Assembly: GCF_002939305.1 (NCBI RefSeq)
Contig: NZ_MVDI01000006.1
Coordinates: 186,001-250,000, forward strand
Length of the DNA: 64,000 nt
DNA from: Chroococcidiopsis sp. TS-821
GTDB lineage: Bacteria > Cyanobacteriota > Cyanobacteriia > Cyanobacteriales > Chroococcidiopsidaceae
Direction: 5' to 3'
Shown here: positions 26,878-35,278 of the stretch, piece after piece
Position numbering within the stretch: the first letter of the stretch is position 1
Layout of the letters: each line of letters opens with the position of its first letter
Program-made: the position numbers and the translations under genes
Notes under the pieces: model-generated
Told to the model about the DNA's origin: nothing
Database searches by the model: none
What the model saw: the letters and a program-made list of their open reading frames with translations, nothing else

Positions 26878-28848
26878 CTAACTTGCTTCTTGTCCAGTGT
26901 CAGGTGCGATGAAGTCTAGAGCATTAACATTAGAGCGTGGAGTGCGCTCAGCCGAAAATCGTTTTGGTGTAGTCCCCCGTGGTGGTGCAGCTGAGGGTGG
27001 TGGGGTTTGACTGCCCTCTTCTGGTGGATCAGGCAACAACTTCTTGGCGTGTTCTACCCGTAAAAGCAGTTCTCGTGTGAGTTTTTCCGGATCGGGTGGT
27101 GGCACTCGTCTTGAGAGCGCAGGTCGCACGTGAGAATCCCACAACTGCTCGCACTCTTCTGCTCGTGTTTCATCTGACTTAGGAACCGGAATTTTCAGTG
27201 CGTAAGGAACCGAACCCTCTTTACCTACTCGGTAACCAGGGTTGGTAATCACGCACCAACCTTCAGTGAACTTCAAGATTTGGTCTACCGTAAATAGAGG
27301 AATTTTTTGCAGTGACTCGTTCCAGCTTACCGACTGCGAGTTTGCCGAGCTACTTGTAGAGCGATTTTTCAGCTTAATTTCTTTTTCCCCGTACCGCTTG
27401 GAATACTCTTCAGCGGTTTTAGCATCGCCAGGGTTGAAGAGGATGTGAGTAGAACATGCCGATGCGATCGCAGCGCCCATCTTCTCTCCGTAAGTTTCGT
27501 AGAGCTGGTTGAGCGACTGAATTCCTAACACGAAGCAACCGCCATTAGAACGGTACTCGTTAATCCACTGCGGCAGCTTATCCAACTTAATTGACGGTAA
27601 CTCATCTAAGAAGATGGCGAGCGGGTCGCGTCGGGGTACAGACAAGTTGGAAACAATGCACAAGTGAATAGCTGCTGCTAACAACGGTCCAATCACTGTG
27701 CGGCGTTCGTCATCGAGTTTGAAAATAATCAGCTGCTTGCCTTCAATCCGTTTTGGAATTGTAGAACTGCCCATAAATGCGTGCAGCAGGTCAGCCTGGA
27801 TGAATGAAGAAAAAGTACCTGTCGCCGTAGTCTGAATGCCTGCAACAGTTTTCTCAGCATCCTTACTTGATAAAAATTGGTTGAAACTGGTTGCGATCCA
27901 TTCGTCAATTTGTTTTTGTTGCACGGCATAGTCTAAACGTTTGACTAGTCCAGGCAAGCGCAGAATCGCATAAAGCATCGCCATGTCATGAAACTTGGCT
28001 TCAGGGCTTTTCACTAGCTGAAGTAAGCCTTTAGCTAGCAAATCCCCAGCTTTAGAAAAGAATTCATCTGTTTTACCGCCACTTGATGCATTGCGGTTGA
28101 TGACCTGCGCTAATTCTCCTGCCATGACGGAGTCTCGTTCATCTCGCAGGAAGTCTAACGGGTTAAGGATATCGCTAAACGGTTCGCCAGGAGCAAACAC
28201 AAATACTTTATAGCCATAGCGGGCAGCCAAGGGTGCGTGCAACCGCATTTGGTCTCCTTTCTTGTCGTAGATTATTGTGGGTATCCCTTGAGCAAACGCA
28301 CTTTCGATCGCTCGATCAATGCAGCCAAATGTTTTACCAGAACCTGGCGCACCAATCGCAAGCATACTCCGCTGGGCATCGGGGAGCCAAACCGTAGGCG
28401 ATACCCCTAGCATAGTTTGTAGTCGAGCAACGAATCCTTTACCTGTACCATTCCACCAGTAGCGAGGCATACCACACCACAGAGTCATGCGGTTATGGGC
28501 AGGCTTTTTTGGTGAGCTAGGCTCAGATTTTTTAGTCTTAGAACTAGTTGGTTGGACAGCATTTTCAGTTTGCGTTCTAGCAGAACGATTGTAAATTTGC
28601 AAATCCCGAACAATGTTTATTTGCTTGAGTGCCAGATTAGTCGCTGAAAGCTTTTCTGAAATACCTGCCAGCCGTCCAGTGGAAATCTTGCCCTTAGTGC
28701 TACCTGCCACGCGGAAGAGCGCCACTAGAAACAGCAGTCCCCCAATCATAGCCAAGCCTTCAGGGGTATTGTACTTTTGAAATATTTTGCCTAAGTCAAT
28801 TGACGCCAGCGTTGGAGATGGCGCGACTTCATAAGTCAGATGATTCAC
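26878..28848 (-). CDS. virD4: VirD4/TraG type IV coupling protein
   Basis: 656 residues. The N-terminus has one clear hydrophobic segment (about 33-48) and a long polar linker. Walker A is GAPGSGKT (166-173), followed by IIYDKKGDQ. Walker B is AIFLDELPS (411-418), then the typical NGGCFVLGIQSLNQL segment. These are the marks of the hexameric coupling ATPase that hands the relaxase-DNA complex to the secretion channel. The C-terminal about 90 residues are Pro-rich and may bind the relaxosome. It lies far from virB4 but on the same strand. Confidence 0.93.
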   Translation of the reverse strand: MNHLTYEVAPSPTLASIDLGKIFQKYNTPEGLAMIGGLLFLVALFRVAGSTKGKISTGRLAGISEKLSATNLALKQINIVRDLQIYNRSARTQTENAVQPTSSKTKKSEPSSPKKPAHNRMTLWCGMPRYWWNGTGKGFVARLQTMLGVSPTVWLPDAQRSMLAIGAPGSGKTFGCIDRAIESAFAQGIPTIIYDKKGDQMRLHAPLAARYGYKVFVFAPGEPFSDILNPLDFLRDERDSVMAGELAQVINRNASSGGKTDEFFSKAGDLLAKGLLQLVKSPEAKFHDMAMLYAILRLPGLVKRLDYAVQQKQIDEWIATSFNQFLSSKDAEKTVAGIQTTATGTFSSFIQADLLHAFMGSSTIPKRIEGKQLIIFKLDDERRTVIGPLLAAAIHLCIVSNLSVPRRDPLAIFLDELPSIKLDKLPQWINEYRSNGGCFVLGIQSLNQLYETYGEKMGAAIASACSTHILFNPGDAKTAEEYSKRYGEKEIKLKNRSTSSSANSQSVSWNESLQKIPLFTVDQILKFTEGWCVITNPGYRVGKEGSVPYALKIPVPKSDETRAEECEQLWDSHVRPALSRRVPPPDPEKLTRELLLRVEHAKKLLPDPPEEGSQTPPPSAAPPRGTTPKRFSAERTPRSNVNALDFIAPDTGQEAS

Positions 28849-29019
28849 GGTAGTAAAAAAACTTTTGTTGCTAATTATACCCAGTATTAATCATGATGCA
28901 CTTCCTGCACGTAAAGCTTTGTTGAAATTTTGATAATCATAGCAATACTGCGTGCATTCAGTTAAGCGATCAAATTAACGGCTAACGCCTTTTTATTAGG
29001 CAGAATTACTAGCATAAAT

Positions 29020-30105
29020 ATGGCTCGAACCAGCAAATCAACCTCCAATCGCTCTGTACGCAATAATTCGGCAAAGCCATCAGCAAGAGCCGCATCTTCT
29101 GGTGCATCCCAAGCCCAATCGAAGCAAGCATCAAAGCCTAAACCCAAAGCGGCTAAAGTCGATCCCAACTACCAGCTTTCCCCAGAAGTACTCGGTGAAG
29201 AACACAACGAAGTTCATCCCCCCGATATGGCTTATGGCATTGTAGTTAATGATGAACCAGCTGGCATTCTCATCCCGCTCGATCAGTTGGAGGAAGCAGG
29301 TTGGACCAATCTCCCAGATGAAGATGACTTGACCACCTGCAAATTCGGCAAGAACCGAGTCACGGGACTGTTCCTCACCCAAGCCCGCGTGTTAATTCTG
29401 GGCAAACGTAAGGATTACATCCAAACAAAATCAGAGGGAGACGAGTTACCTGAGTTCGTCGGCTTTTACGATGAAAAACGAGATGACTACGATCCAGAAA
29501 CGATGGAAATCCGCTCGGATTATGCCTTTATCTTTCTGGATGATGACAACCAACCCCTGCACACTGTTGCTGCGATCAAAATTAGCTGGCGCAAAATTGC
29601 TCGTAAGGAATTCAACAAAGCCATCCGCAAGTTCAGACGACAACTGGAAAAGGCGTTTGTGGACTACTGTACCAAAAAGAAAATCCGAAATGCGTCCAGC
29701 AAGCCAATTACTTATTCTGGCAAGGGCGATGCGTGGCACGCCTGTGCTATCCTCGACCTCGAATTCGTAGCTGAAGACCGAGGCTCAGACCAAACTCATC
29801 CCTGTTGCATCACTGTCATTCGTAACAAACCTTCTTGGAAAACCTTTGAGGAAATCTTCTACTTTGGTAGTGTCAACGCCTATCAGCAGCTAACAAGCCA
29901 GCGAGAGGAGATTATTGGTTTCATTGAAACTTCATCTCCTGTTCCGGTACTGCCTTCTAGCTCCAGCGAGCCAGAAGTAGCAGACTCAGACGAGTTTGAT
30001 GAATCTGACGATGACTTCCTCGATGTAGAAGCCGAAGAGGTGCTTGACAACGATGAAGGGGATGAAGACGACGATGAGTTTGACTTCGAGGAGGACGAAG
30101 ACTAA
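29020..30105 (+). CDS. DUF5895-like protein with acidic tail, possible ssDNA-binding protein
   Basis: 361 residues. The N-terminus (1-45) is a Ser/Ala/Lys-rich basic tail. The middle contains GILIPLDQLEEAGW, GLFLTQARVLIL and FIFLDDDNQPLH, a pattern I recall from cyanobacterial DUF5895 proteins. Residues from about 315 on are almost entirely Asp/Glu with Phe, like the protein-binding tails of SSB and T4 gp32. The idea that it is the plasmid's single-strand-binding protein comes from this layout and the nearby replication genes; no OB-fold can be proved by eye. It is divergent from virD4. Confidence 0.6.
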   Translation: MARTSKSTSNRSVRNNSAKPSARAASSGASQAQSKQASKPKPKAAKVDPNYQLSPEVLGEEHNEVHPPDMAYGIVVNDEPAGILIPLDQLEEAGWTNLPDEDDLTTCKFGKNRVTGLFLTQARVLILGKRKDYIQTKSEGDELPEFVGFYDEKRDDYDPETMEIRSDYAFIFLDDDNQPLHTVAAIKISWRKIARKEFNKAIRKFRRQLEKAFVDYCTKKKIRNASSKPITYSGKGDAWHACAILDLEFVAEDRGSDQTHPCCITVIRNKPSWKTFEEIFYFGSVNAYQQLTSQREEIIGFIETSSPVPVLPSSSSEPEVADSDEFDESDDDFLDVEAEEVLDNDEGDEDDDEFDFEEDED

Positions 30106-30114
30106 CTAGCACCG

Positions 30115-30156
30115 TTTAGTTAATTGGTTGTGGAAGGGCTTTCACAGCCAGTTAAC
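30115..30156 (+). terminator. Hairpin after the acidic-tailed protein
   Basis: GGTTGTG and CACAGCC pair with one wobble, extended outward by AGTTAA and TTAACT. It lies just past the stop at 30105, between convergent genes. No T-run follows, so termination strength is uncertain. Confidence 0.4.
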
Positions 30157-30341
30157 TTCAGGAGAGTTTTGCTGCTGAGCGATCGCCACATTTATTTTGC
30201 TACTGACTCCTGCTTTAACCATCTTCAAAAGAGAGTAACGCGCTTTTGTGGAATGATTATTACAATGTCAACTAAGCCCCCAGTTTATCGTGGGAGAACG
30301 TGAATTGTGCCCATACAAATGAATGACTTACTTAATGTAAA

Positions 30342-31103
30342 TTAACGAACTGTACTTGAATTGCGTGAATAACGCGATTTAGAAGAAATTGGGGATGGAG
30401 ATTTTGTAGATGTTGAATTGGCGTTTTTCAACAGTACGCCATCAACAGTTTGGTACTGCTGCCCGTTAAAGCACAGGTGAGTTTGGCGCACGAGCTGTTG
30501 CTGCGTTTTGTCAAGCTGAACCACTTCTAAGCAAGGCAACACTTGGTTTTGTTGAGGTAGATCGCTAGCTTTAAATAAGGCTTGTCCATTCGGTAAATTG
30601 GGATCGAGGTAAACTGAAAAAACCTGAGTGGCTGGCTGATTTTTCCTTAACCACACACCGCTGTAGAGGCATCCTAATGCGCCACACAAGTCTGGCGTGT
30701 TGAAGTTGAGTACAACTAGTTTACCGTCACTGCCATTGACTTTCCAGCCTTGCATTGACTGAACGAGCTGCCCAACCGCTTTCCCACTTAATGTACTGTT
30801 TTGAGCAATGACTTGCTCTAACACGGGTTCAGGGACTAACGCGGCTGCTTGTTGCCAAGGAACACCACCGGCACCTACGCTGCATCCAGTGAGTCCTAAC
30901 AGAGAAGAAATCAACAAAAAGAGTCCTAGCCCGATCCGAAACCACCAAGCAAACCGCTTCAACCAAATAGGAGGTAGGGGTAGCTCGCTGCTGGTTTCGT
31001 TGGTTTTGCCCTTGCTAGAAGCTAACACCAGTTCAGCAGAAACAGGCTGTGTTGCAGCATCAAATGGTTGTAAATTTAGCGATATCTGCGATTGCTGAGA
31101 CAT
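30342..31103 (-). CDS. Single-pass membrane protein of the hydrolase cluster
   Basis: 253 residues from the ATG at 31103. A cytoplasmic leader of about 45 residues is followed by one transmembrane helix (LGLFLLISSLLGLTGC), which ends in a Cys that resembles a lipobox but is internal. The rest is periplasmic, with Cys pairs (DLCGALGC, LPCLEV, LCFNG) that could form disulfides, and a Ser-rich basic tail. It is the last gene of a three-gene minus-strand unit after the peptidoglycan hydrolase. A T4SS-associated periplasmic role is inferred. Confidence 0.55.
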   Translation of the reverse strand: MSQQSQISLNLQPFDAATQPVSAELVLASSKGKTNETSSELPLPPIWLKRFAWWFRIGLGLFLLISSLLGLTGCSVGAGGVPWQQAAALVPEPVLEQVIAQNSTLSGKAVGQLVQSMQGWKVNGSDGKLVVLNFNTPDLCGALGCLYSGVWLRKNQPATQVFSVYLDPNLPNGQALFKASDLPQQNQVLPCLEVVQLDKTQQQLVRQTHLCFNGQQYQTVDGVLLKNANSTSTKSPSPISSKSRYSRNSSTVR

Positions 31104-31123
31104 AATCGTTTGGAGAAAGGTAA

Positions 31124-31609
31124 TTAATCCAAGGTTGCAGGTACAGCAATACCTAGCCGTTTCAGCGCCCAGGTTTCTTCCGCAAACCACTGCTCGGCGG
31201 ATTCTGAAGCGGAGATTGCTTGTTGTTGGAGTGCCGATCTACCCATTTCATTGAGTTCTTTGCGGTATCTTTGTAGAGTCAGTTGTTGTGCCACAGCTAA
31301 AGGCATCGAACCAGCTAGAGGAGTGCGATCGCCTGTGGGGTTGTAAAACAAGCGCTGGCAAGTTTTGCCTGTCGCTGCAACCACTAGGTCGGTTGCATCT
31401 TCATCCCCCTGCTCGTAAGCAGCCAAGAGATAGTAAGCTTGTGCTTGCAGTCTAGCAGTACCGATCTGTTCAACTCGCTCAAGCCCAAGGGGTGCGATAC
31501 AAGTTTGATAAGAAGGTAGACGGGCTTGAGCTGAATGACAAAAGGCTGTTGCGATCGCGGTGGCTAGCCCCATCGCAAATAGCAGAATAATTCTGAAAAT
31601 CTGATGCAT
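31124..31609 (-). CDS. Small exported protein
   Basis: 161 residues from the ATG at 31609, which lies 7 bp after the hydrolase stop. The signal peptide is clear: a hydrophobic core followed by SAQA before RLPSY (about residue 30). The mature part is helical, Gln/Ala/Glu-rich, with two Cys. No family recognised. Tight spacing to the hydrolase suggests a shared envelope function, possibly as its chaperone or partner. Confidence 0.6.
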   Translation of the reverse strand: MHQIFRIILLFAMGLATAIATAFCHSAQARLPSYQTCIAPLGLERVEQIGTARLQAQAYYLLAAYEQGDEDATDLVVAATGKTCQRLFYNPTGDRTPLAGSMPLAVAQQLTLQRYRKELNEMGRSALQQQAISASESAEQWFAEETWALKRLGIAVPATLD

Positions 31610-31616
31610 TGCTTCG

Positions 31617-33896
31617 TCAACTTGCAAAGTAGTTTCGTGGATTCACTGCTCGACCGCTAAACGGGTTGCCTGCAATCGCTCCTTCTCTCATTTCAATGTG
31701 GAGAGTGGACGAACCAGTAAGAGCGATTAGGTCGCCCTGTTTGACTTTAGTACCGACTATCGGTTGGATAGAAGTCACGTGCGCGTATCGGGTTTGCCGT
31801 CCGTTGTCGTGTTCCAGCACAATTGTGTTGCCATAGCCTTCTGCGTGTCCTGCATAAATGACTTTCCCTTCTGCTGCGGCATAGATAGGCGTGGTTTCAG
31901 CCACCTCCACGTCAATGCCTTTGCTGTGCTGGTTGCTTGCCGCAACCGCTGGTGCGCCAAACTCGCGCACTACGCGATAGGAGTCTCGAACTGGGAAAAT
32001 CGCAATTGGCAAAGAACCAGCCCTACCAATTGGAGCACACGTCAGAGTGGTGTTGCTAGCCTGATAACGAGCTGCTACTTGCCTTCCGTAGTCTCTGAGG
32101 CTCAAACTTCCCAGCGTATCCGAGCTACTTCCATCAACAGCACTGTAGAGACCACCAAAATGCATCTGGGCAACTCGCTCAATCAAGCGACCGCCTGTGA
32201 AGAACTGGCCTGTCGTAGGGTCAATTTCTTGGCTGGCTCGTGCGATTGCGCTTGATAGAGAACTGTTGAATGCTCGGTTTTGATCTTCTGGTGGGAAATA
32301 CTGCATCAATTCGGCTGGGGCCGGTTCGTACCCCCTACTGACTTGCTTCAAAAAGTCCTGTCCGTTTGGTTTAGCTGCAATTAAACTAGTAGCGTACTCG
32401 TTATAGCTCATGAACTGGTAGCGACCGAGTCCGCGCCCGCAGTTTCCACCCCCGTCAGCGCAGGTGTAAACGCCGATCGCCATAAAGTCACCACTGGCAG
32501 CACTTTCAATTGAGGCGATCGCCTCCGACAGTTCGCTCAACTTGAGCGTAGAACCATTGGCAGAAGTGAAGCAGTCTGGTGTCAGCAGGTTGCTAGTGCC
32601 AGTTTGCCCACCACCATAGGAACTGGACATGCTGCGGGTAGCGCCTGTAGGTTGGGACGAGGCAGAAGAATTTCTCTTCTCCTCCAGAAGGCCAATGAAA
32701 ATAGGTGCATTAACCTTATAGGTGAAAAAGGGTATCGGACCAATGAAGTAGGGGGTGCAGCCAAGATCGGGAATTCCTCGGTTACAGAAGCGAAAAAACA
32801 ACGCCGTATCTACCGTATCTGTTGCCTCATCTGGTTCTGTTACCACTACTTTGAAAGCAGAACCAAAAGGGTGGCGTCCGGTCGGTTCCTTTCCACCATT
32901 AACTGCGCCTAGGATGCCAAAACCACCTTCAACTTCCTGGTATTTGCCAGAGATCCACTGCTTACCTTCTAAATTAGCTCTAGCACCTCGCCCTGCGTTC
33001 TCCAGATCGTCGAGTTCGATGTAGGCGCAGTCCTTTTCGTCACAAGGTACAGAATACCCTTGTTGGTCTGAACCGGAAACGGTGTTATTTCGATGCATTT
33101 CCGACGAACCGTAGATCGTGTCAATCCGCATTACCACCGAGCCAACTTCTGTAATTGGAGTCGGGAAGTCAGAAAAAGCAACTTGGTTGAGGCTTGGCAC
33201 GTTGCTAACAAAGCTATTTTGCCAGTTCGCAAAATTTTGCAGCTCAATTGCTCTTAAGCTGGGAATGGAATCAATACTAAACGTTGACAAGTCAATTTGA
33301 TTGAGCTGTAACTGACCAAGCCTTGGATTGGTGACAATATAAGCCAAAGTTGCAGAGCTGCCAACCGTATTACCCAGTTGGGTTTGAAGTAGCTTTGCAA
33401 CTGGAGGCACATCTGCAACTGTTAGATTGCCCAGACCTGGCACAATCTTCACCAATTGTTGGAGAGTTTGCTCTCCTGCCAGCGTAAAAGCATCTAAAGA
33501 AACTTGAGAAAGGTTCAGTTCAGTGAGTTGACTAATAGCATCTAGAGAAAATACCTCTAAACTGAGAGCATCTGAAAGATCGCCCAGCTTCAAGTATTGA
33601 TCGGGAGTCATGCCAGCACTCCAGTTCCGGCTGAGATCGTACCCTACCGTCTTAGTGTAGGCACTACCATCAAATGAGCCGTTAGAGGCGATCGGTGGCA
33701 TACTGGCTAAGCTAATTTTGCTCCAATCTGGCAACAGCACGTTAGTAGTTCTCTCGCCCATCGGGACTTCCCAAACTCGTGTTGGGAACCGTCCCGACTC
33801 TGCTTTTGCAACTGCTGCCCAACCGGACCAAGCAACTGTAATCAAAATGAATACAACAAGCACCTTGCTCAAGTGCTTTACCACATCAGCAGTCAT
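31617..33896 (-). CDS. Secreted peptidoglycan hydrolase: lytic-transglycosylase-like plus M23 peptidase
   Basis: 759 residues from the ATG at 33896. An N-terminal hydrophobic signal or anchor lies at about 10-30. Residues 95-250 hold Leu-rich repetitive segments. Residues about 460-585 resemble a VirB1-type transglycosylase: a Glu in ASIESAASGDF, a Cys pair in a Gly loop, then GLGRYQFMSYN. The C-terminal about 110 residues are an M23/LytM endopeptidase, with His657 and Asp662 of HSKGID, His706 (YAHV) and His733 (HIEM). It would open the cell wall for the transfer channel. Fusion of the two activities is known in some T4SS hydrolases. Two exported partners follow in the same direction. Confidence 0.82.
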   Translation of the reverse strand: MTADVVKHLSKVLVVFILITVAWSGWAAVAKAESGRFPTRVWEVPMGERTTNVLLPDWSKISLASMPPIASNGSFDGSAYTKTVGYDLSRNWSAGMTPDQYLKLGDLSDALSLEVFSLDAISQLTELNLSQVSLDAFTLAGEQTLQQLVKIVPGLGNLTVADVPPVAKLLQTQLGNTVGSSATLAYIVTNPRLGQLQLNQIDLSTFSIDSIPSLRAIELQNFANWQNSFVSNVPSLNQVAFSDFPTPITEVGSVVMRIDTIYGSSEMHRNNTVSGSDQQGYSVPCDEKDCAYIELDDLENAGRGARANLEGKQWISGKYQEVEGGFGILGAVNGGKEPTGRHPFGSAFKVVVTEPDEATDTVDTALFFRFCNRGIPDLGCTPYFIGPIPFFTYKVNAPIFIGLLEEKRNSSASSQPTGATRSMSSSYGGGQTGTSNLLTPDCFTSANGSTLKLSELSEAIASIESAASGDFMAIGVYTCADGGGNCGRGLGRYQFMSYNEYATSLIAAKPNGQDFLKQVSRGYEPAPAELMQYFPPEDQNRAFNSSLSSAIARASQEIDPTTGQFFTGGRLIERVAQMHFGGLYSAVDGSSSDTLGSLSLRDYGRQVAARYQASNTTLTCAPIGRAGSLPIAIFPVRDSYRVVREFGAPAVAASNQHSKGIDVEVAETTPIYAAAEGKVIYAGHAEGYGNTIVLEHDNGRQTRYAHVTSIQPIVGTKVKQGDLIALTGSSTLHIEMREGAIAGNPFSGRAVNPRNYFAS

Positions 33897-33923
33897 AACA
33901 AATATTGCCAAAGTAAACAATCG

Positions 33924-33945
33924 CTAGACAGCAGAAATTGTCTAG
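33924..33945. other. Hairpin upstream of the hydrolase gene
   Basis: CTAGACA (33924-33930) pairs with TGTCTAG (33939-33945), and TTTTT follows on the plus strand. It lies 28 bp upstream of the hydrolase start and may shape its leader mRNA. Confidence 0.35.
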
Positions 33946-34007
33946 TTTTTCAAGGCTAGAAAGCGAATGATATTTAGTTGTCCAATGTTTTAGTACCTAA
34001 AGTTCAA

Positions 34008-34310
34008 CTACAGTTCAAAATCCTCGTACTTGTAGCCCTTTTCGGCTGAAGGATTGTTAAATTGGGGATTAGGATTAGCAGCAGTCTCGGTGTAGGGCGA
34101 ATCGGCGTGGTTCACTTCAAACACGTTCTCCTGGTAGCCGTTGCTGAAAAGATCTTCTTGCCAGCTGCTATCTCCAGCTCCAAACACGTTGGTGCCACCA
34201 TAGCCTTCAGTCTCATACCCATTCGATCCATAACCATTAGAGTCGTAACCGCTAGAACTGTAGCCATTCGTGGTGTAGTTTTCGTCTTCGGGTAATCCGT
34301 AAGTATTCAT
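34008..34310 (-). CDS. Small Asn/Gly/Tyr/Ser-rich repeat protein
   Basis: 100 residues of low complexity. The first half repeats a short unit around GY (SSGYDSNGYGSNGYETEGYGG), and the second half is acidic and polar. There are no hydrophobic segments. Such Tyr/Gly-rich repeats are seen in phase-separating or surface-associated proteins, but nothing fixes its role. It lies upstream of the hydrolase on the same strand, with a long AT-rich region before it. Confidence 0.45.
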   Translation of the reverse strand: MNTYGLPEDENYTTNGYSSSGYDSNGYGSNGYETEGYGGTNVFGAGDSSWQEDLFSNGYQENVFEVNHADSPYTETAANPNPQFNNPSAEKGYKYEDFEL

Positions 34311-34659
34311 TTCAGTTAAATCTTTAAATCAAGTACCGCAGCCCTACTATAAATGTATTATTGTTAATTCTAATTATCAGTATTTTTGAGTAAATTTCAA
34401 ATTATCTTTATACATAGTTTAAAAAATATCCAGTTATAAATAAACAATAAAAGTCTTAATATTTCCATACTTTGTAAGGAAATCAAGAATCGAGTAAAAA
34501 TCATGTCAAGTTTTCTTAAGGTATTAGTAAGGTTATAAAAATCACAAAGTTTTAATTAGAGAGCAAACGAGCTTTCTGCCTAGCTACCGCTTTTAATTAA
34601 GTGCGTTTTTATGCTTGCCCAAGTGCTTGGCAGCGGGATTTTTCTAAGTTTGTAGTTTC
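34311..34659. other. AT-rich divergent intergenic region
   Basis: 349 bp of very AT-rich DNA between the Gly/Tyr-rich gene (minus) and the methyltransferase (plus). It probably holds both promoters. I see no clear repeat, hairpin or coding frame in it. Confidence 0.4.
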
Positions 34660-35253
34660 ATGATACCGACTCACCTTTATCCTCTCTATCAGTCCATTAC
34701 TCAAAACCCGCCTTATGGTTGGTTTCCAAGCTCTCCCGATCTAATTGAGCGAATGCTAAAGCTAGCAACGATTACGCTCGGAATGCGAGGGCTTGACCCA
34801 TCTGCTGGTTCTGGAACTTTAGCTTGTGCAATGCGCGAACGAGGGGCAGTTGTGGACGCGATCGAGATCGACCCCAATTTTCAAATGTTGCTGAAGCAGC
34901 AGGGATTCAATCTCGTTGGCACTGACTTCTTGACTACCGAACCTCAAACGCTCTACGACATCATTCTTGCCAACCCACCGTTTTCCGATCGCCACACCAG
35001 AGGGGTAGATCTGGAACACATTCAACGTGCATTCCACCTATTTCTTGCTCCTGGCGGTCAATTGGTGACAGTTGTCAGCGCATCGATGAATTGCAAGAAC
35101 TGTCCTCGTGCGAGAGCGTTTCGAGCCTTCTTGCAACGCATTGATGCACAAGTAGAGAAATTGCCACTAGAGATTTTTTGGCAGAGCGATCGCCCAGTAA
35201 CGGTTGAAAGTTTCTTAATTTCAGCTCGCAAGCTACCGCTGCACGCTAAGTAA
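34660..35253 (+). CDS. SAM-dependent DNA methyltransferase (N6A/N4C type)
   Basis: 197 residues. Motif I (SAM binding) is DPSAGSGTL. The catalytic motif IV is NPPF in ANPPFSDR. It is short, with no recognisable target-recognition domain, so it resembles orphan plasmid and phage methylases or rRNA-type methylases of the same fold. It may protect plasmid DNA from host restriction. It ends 25 bp before polA, so the two are probably co-transcribed. Confidence 0.8.
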   Translation: MIPTHLYPLYQSITQNPPYGWFPSSPDLIERMLKLATITLGMRGLDPSAGSGTLACAMRERGAVVDAIEIDPNFQMLLKQQGFNLVGTDFLTTEPQTLYDIILANPPFSDRHTRGVDLEHIQRAFHLFLAPGGQLVTVVSASMNCKNCPRARAFRAFLQRIDAQVEKLPLEIFWQSDRPVTVESFLISARKLPLHAK

Positions 35254-35278
35254 TTTCCAACTCCAGATTTACGTCTCC

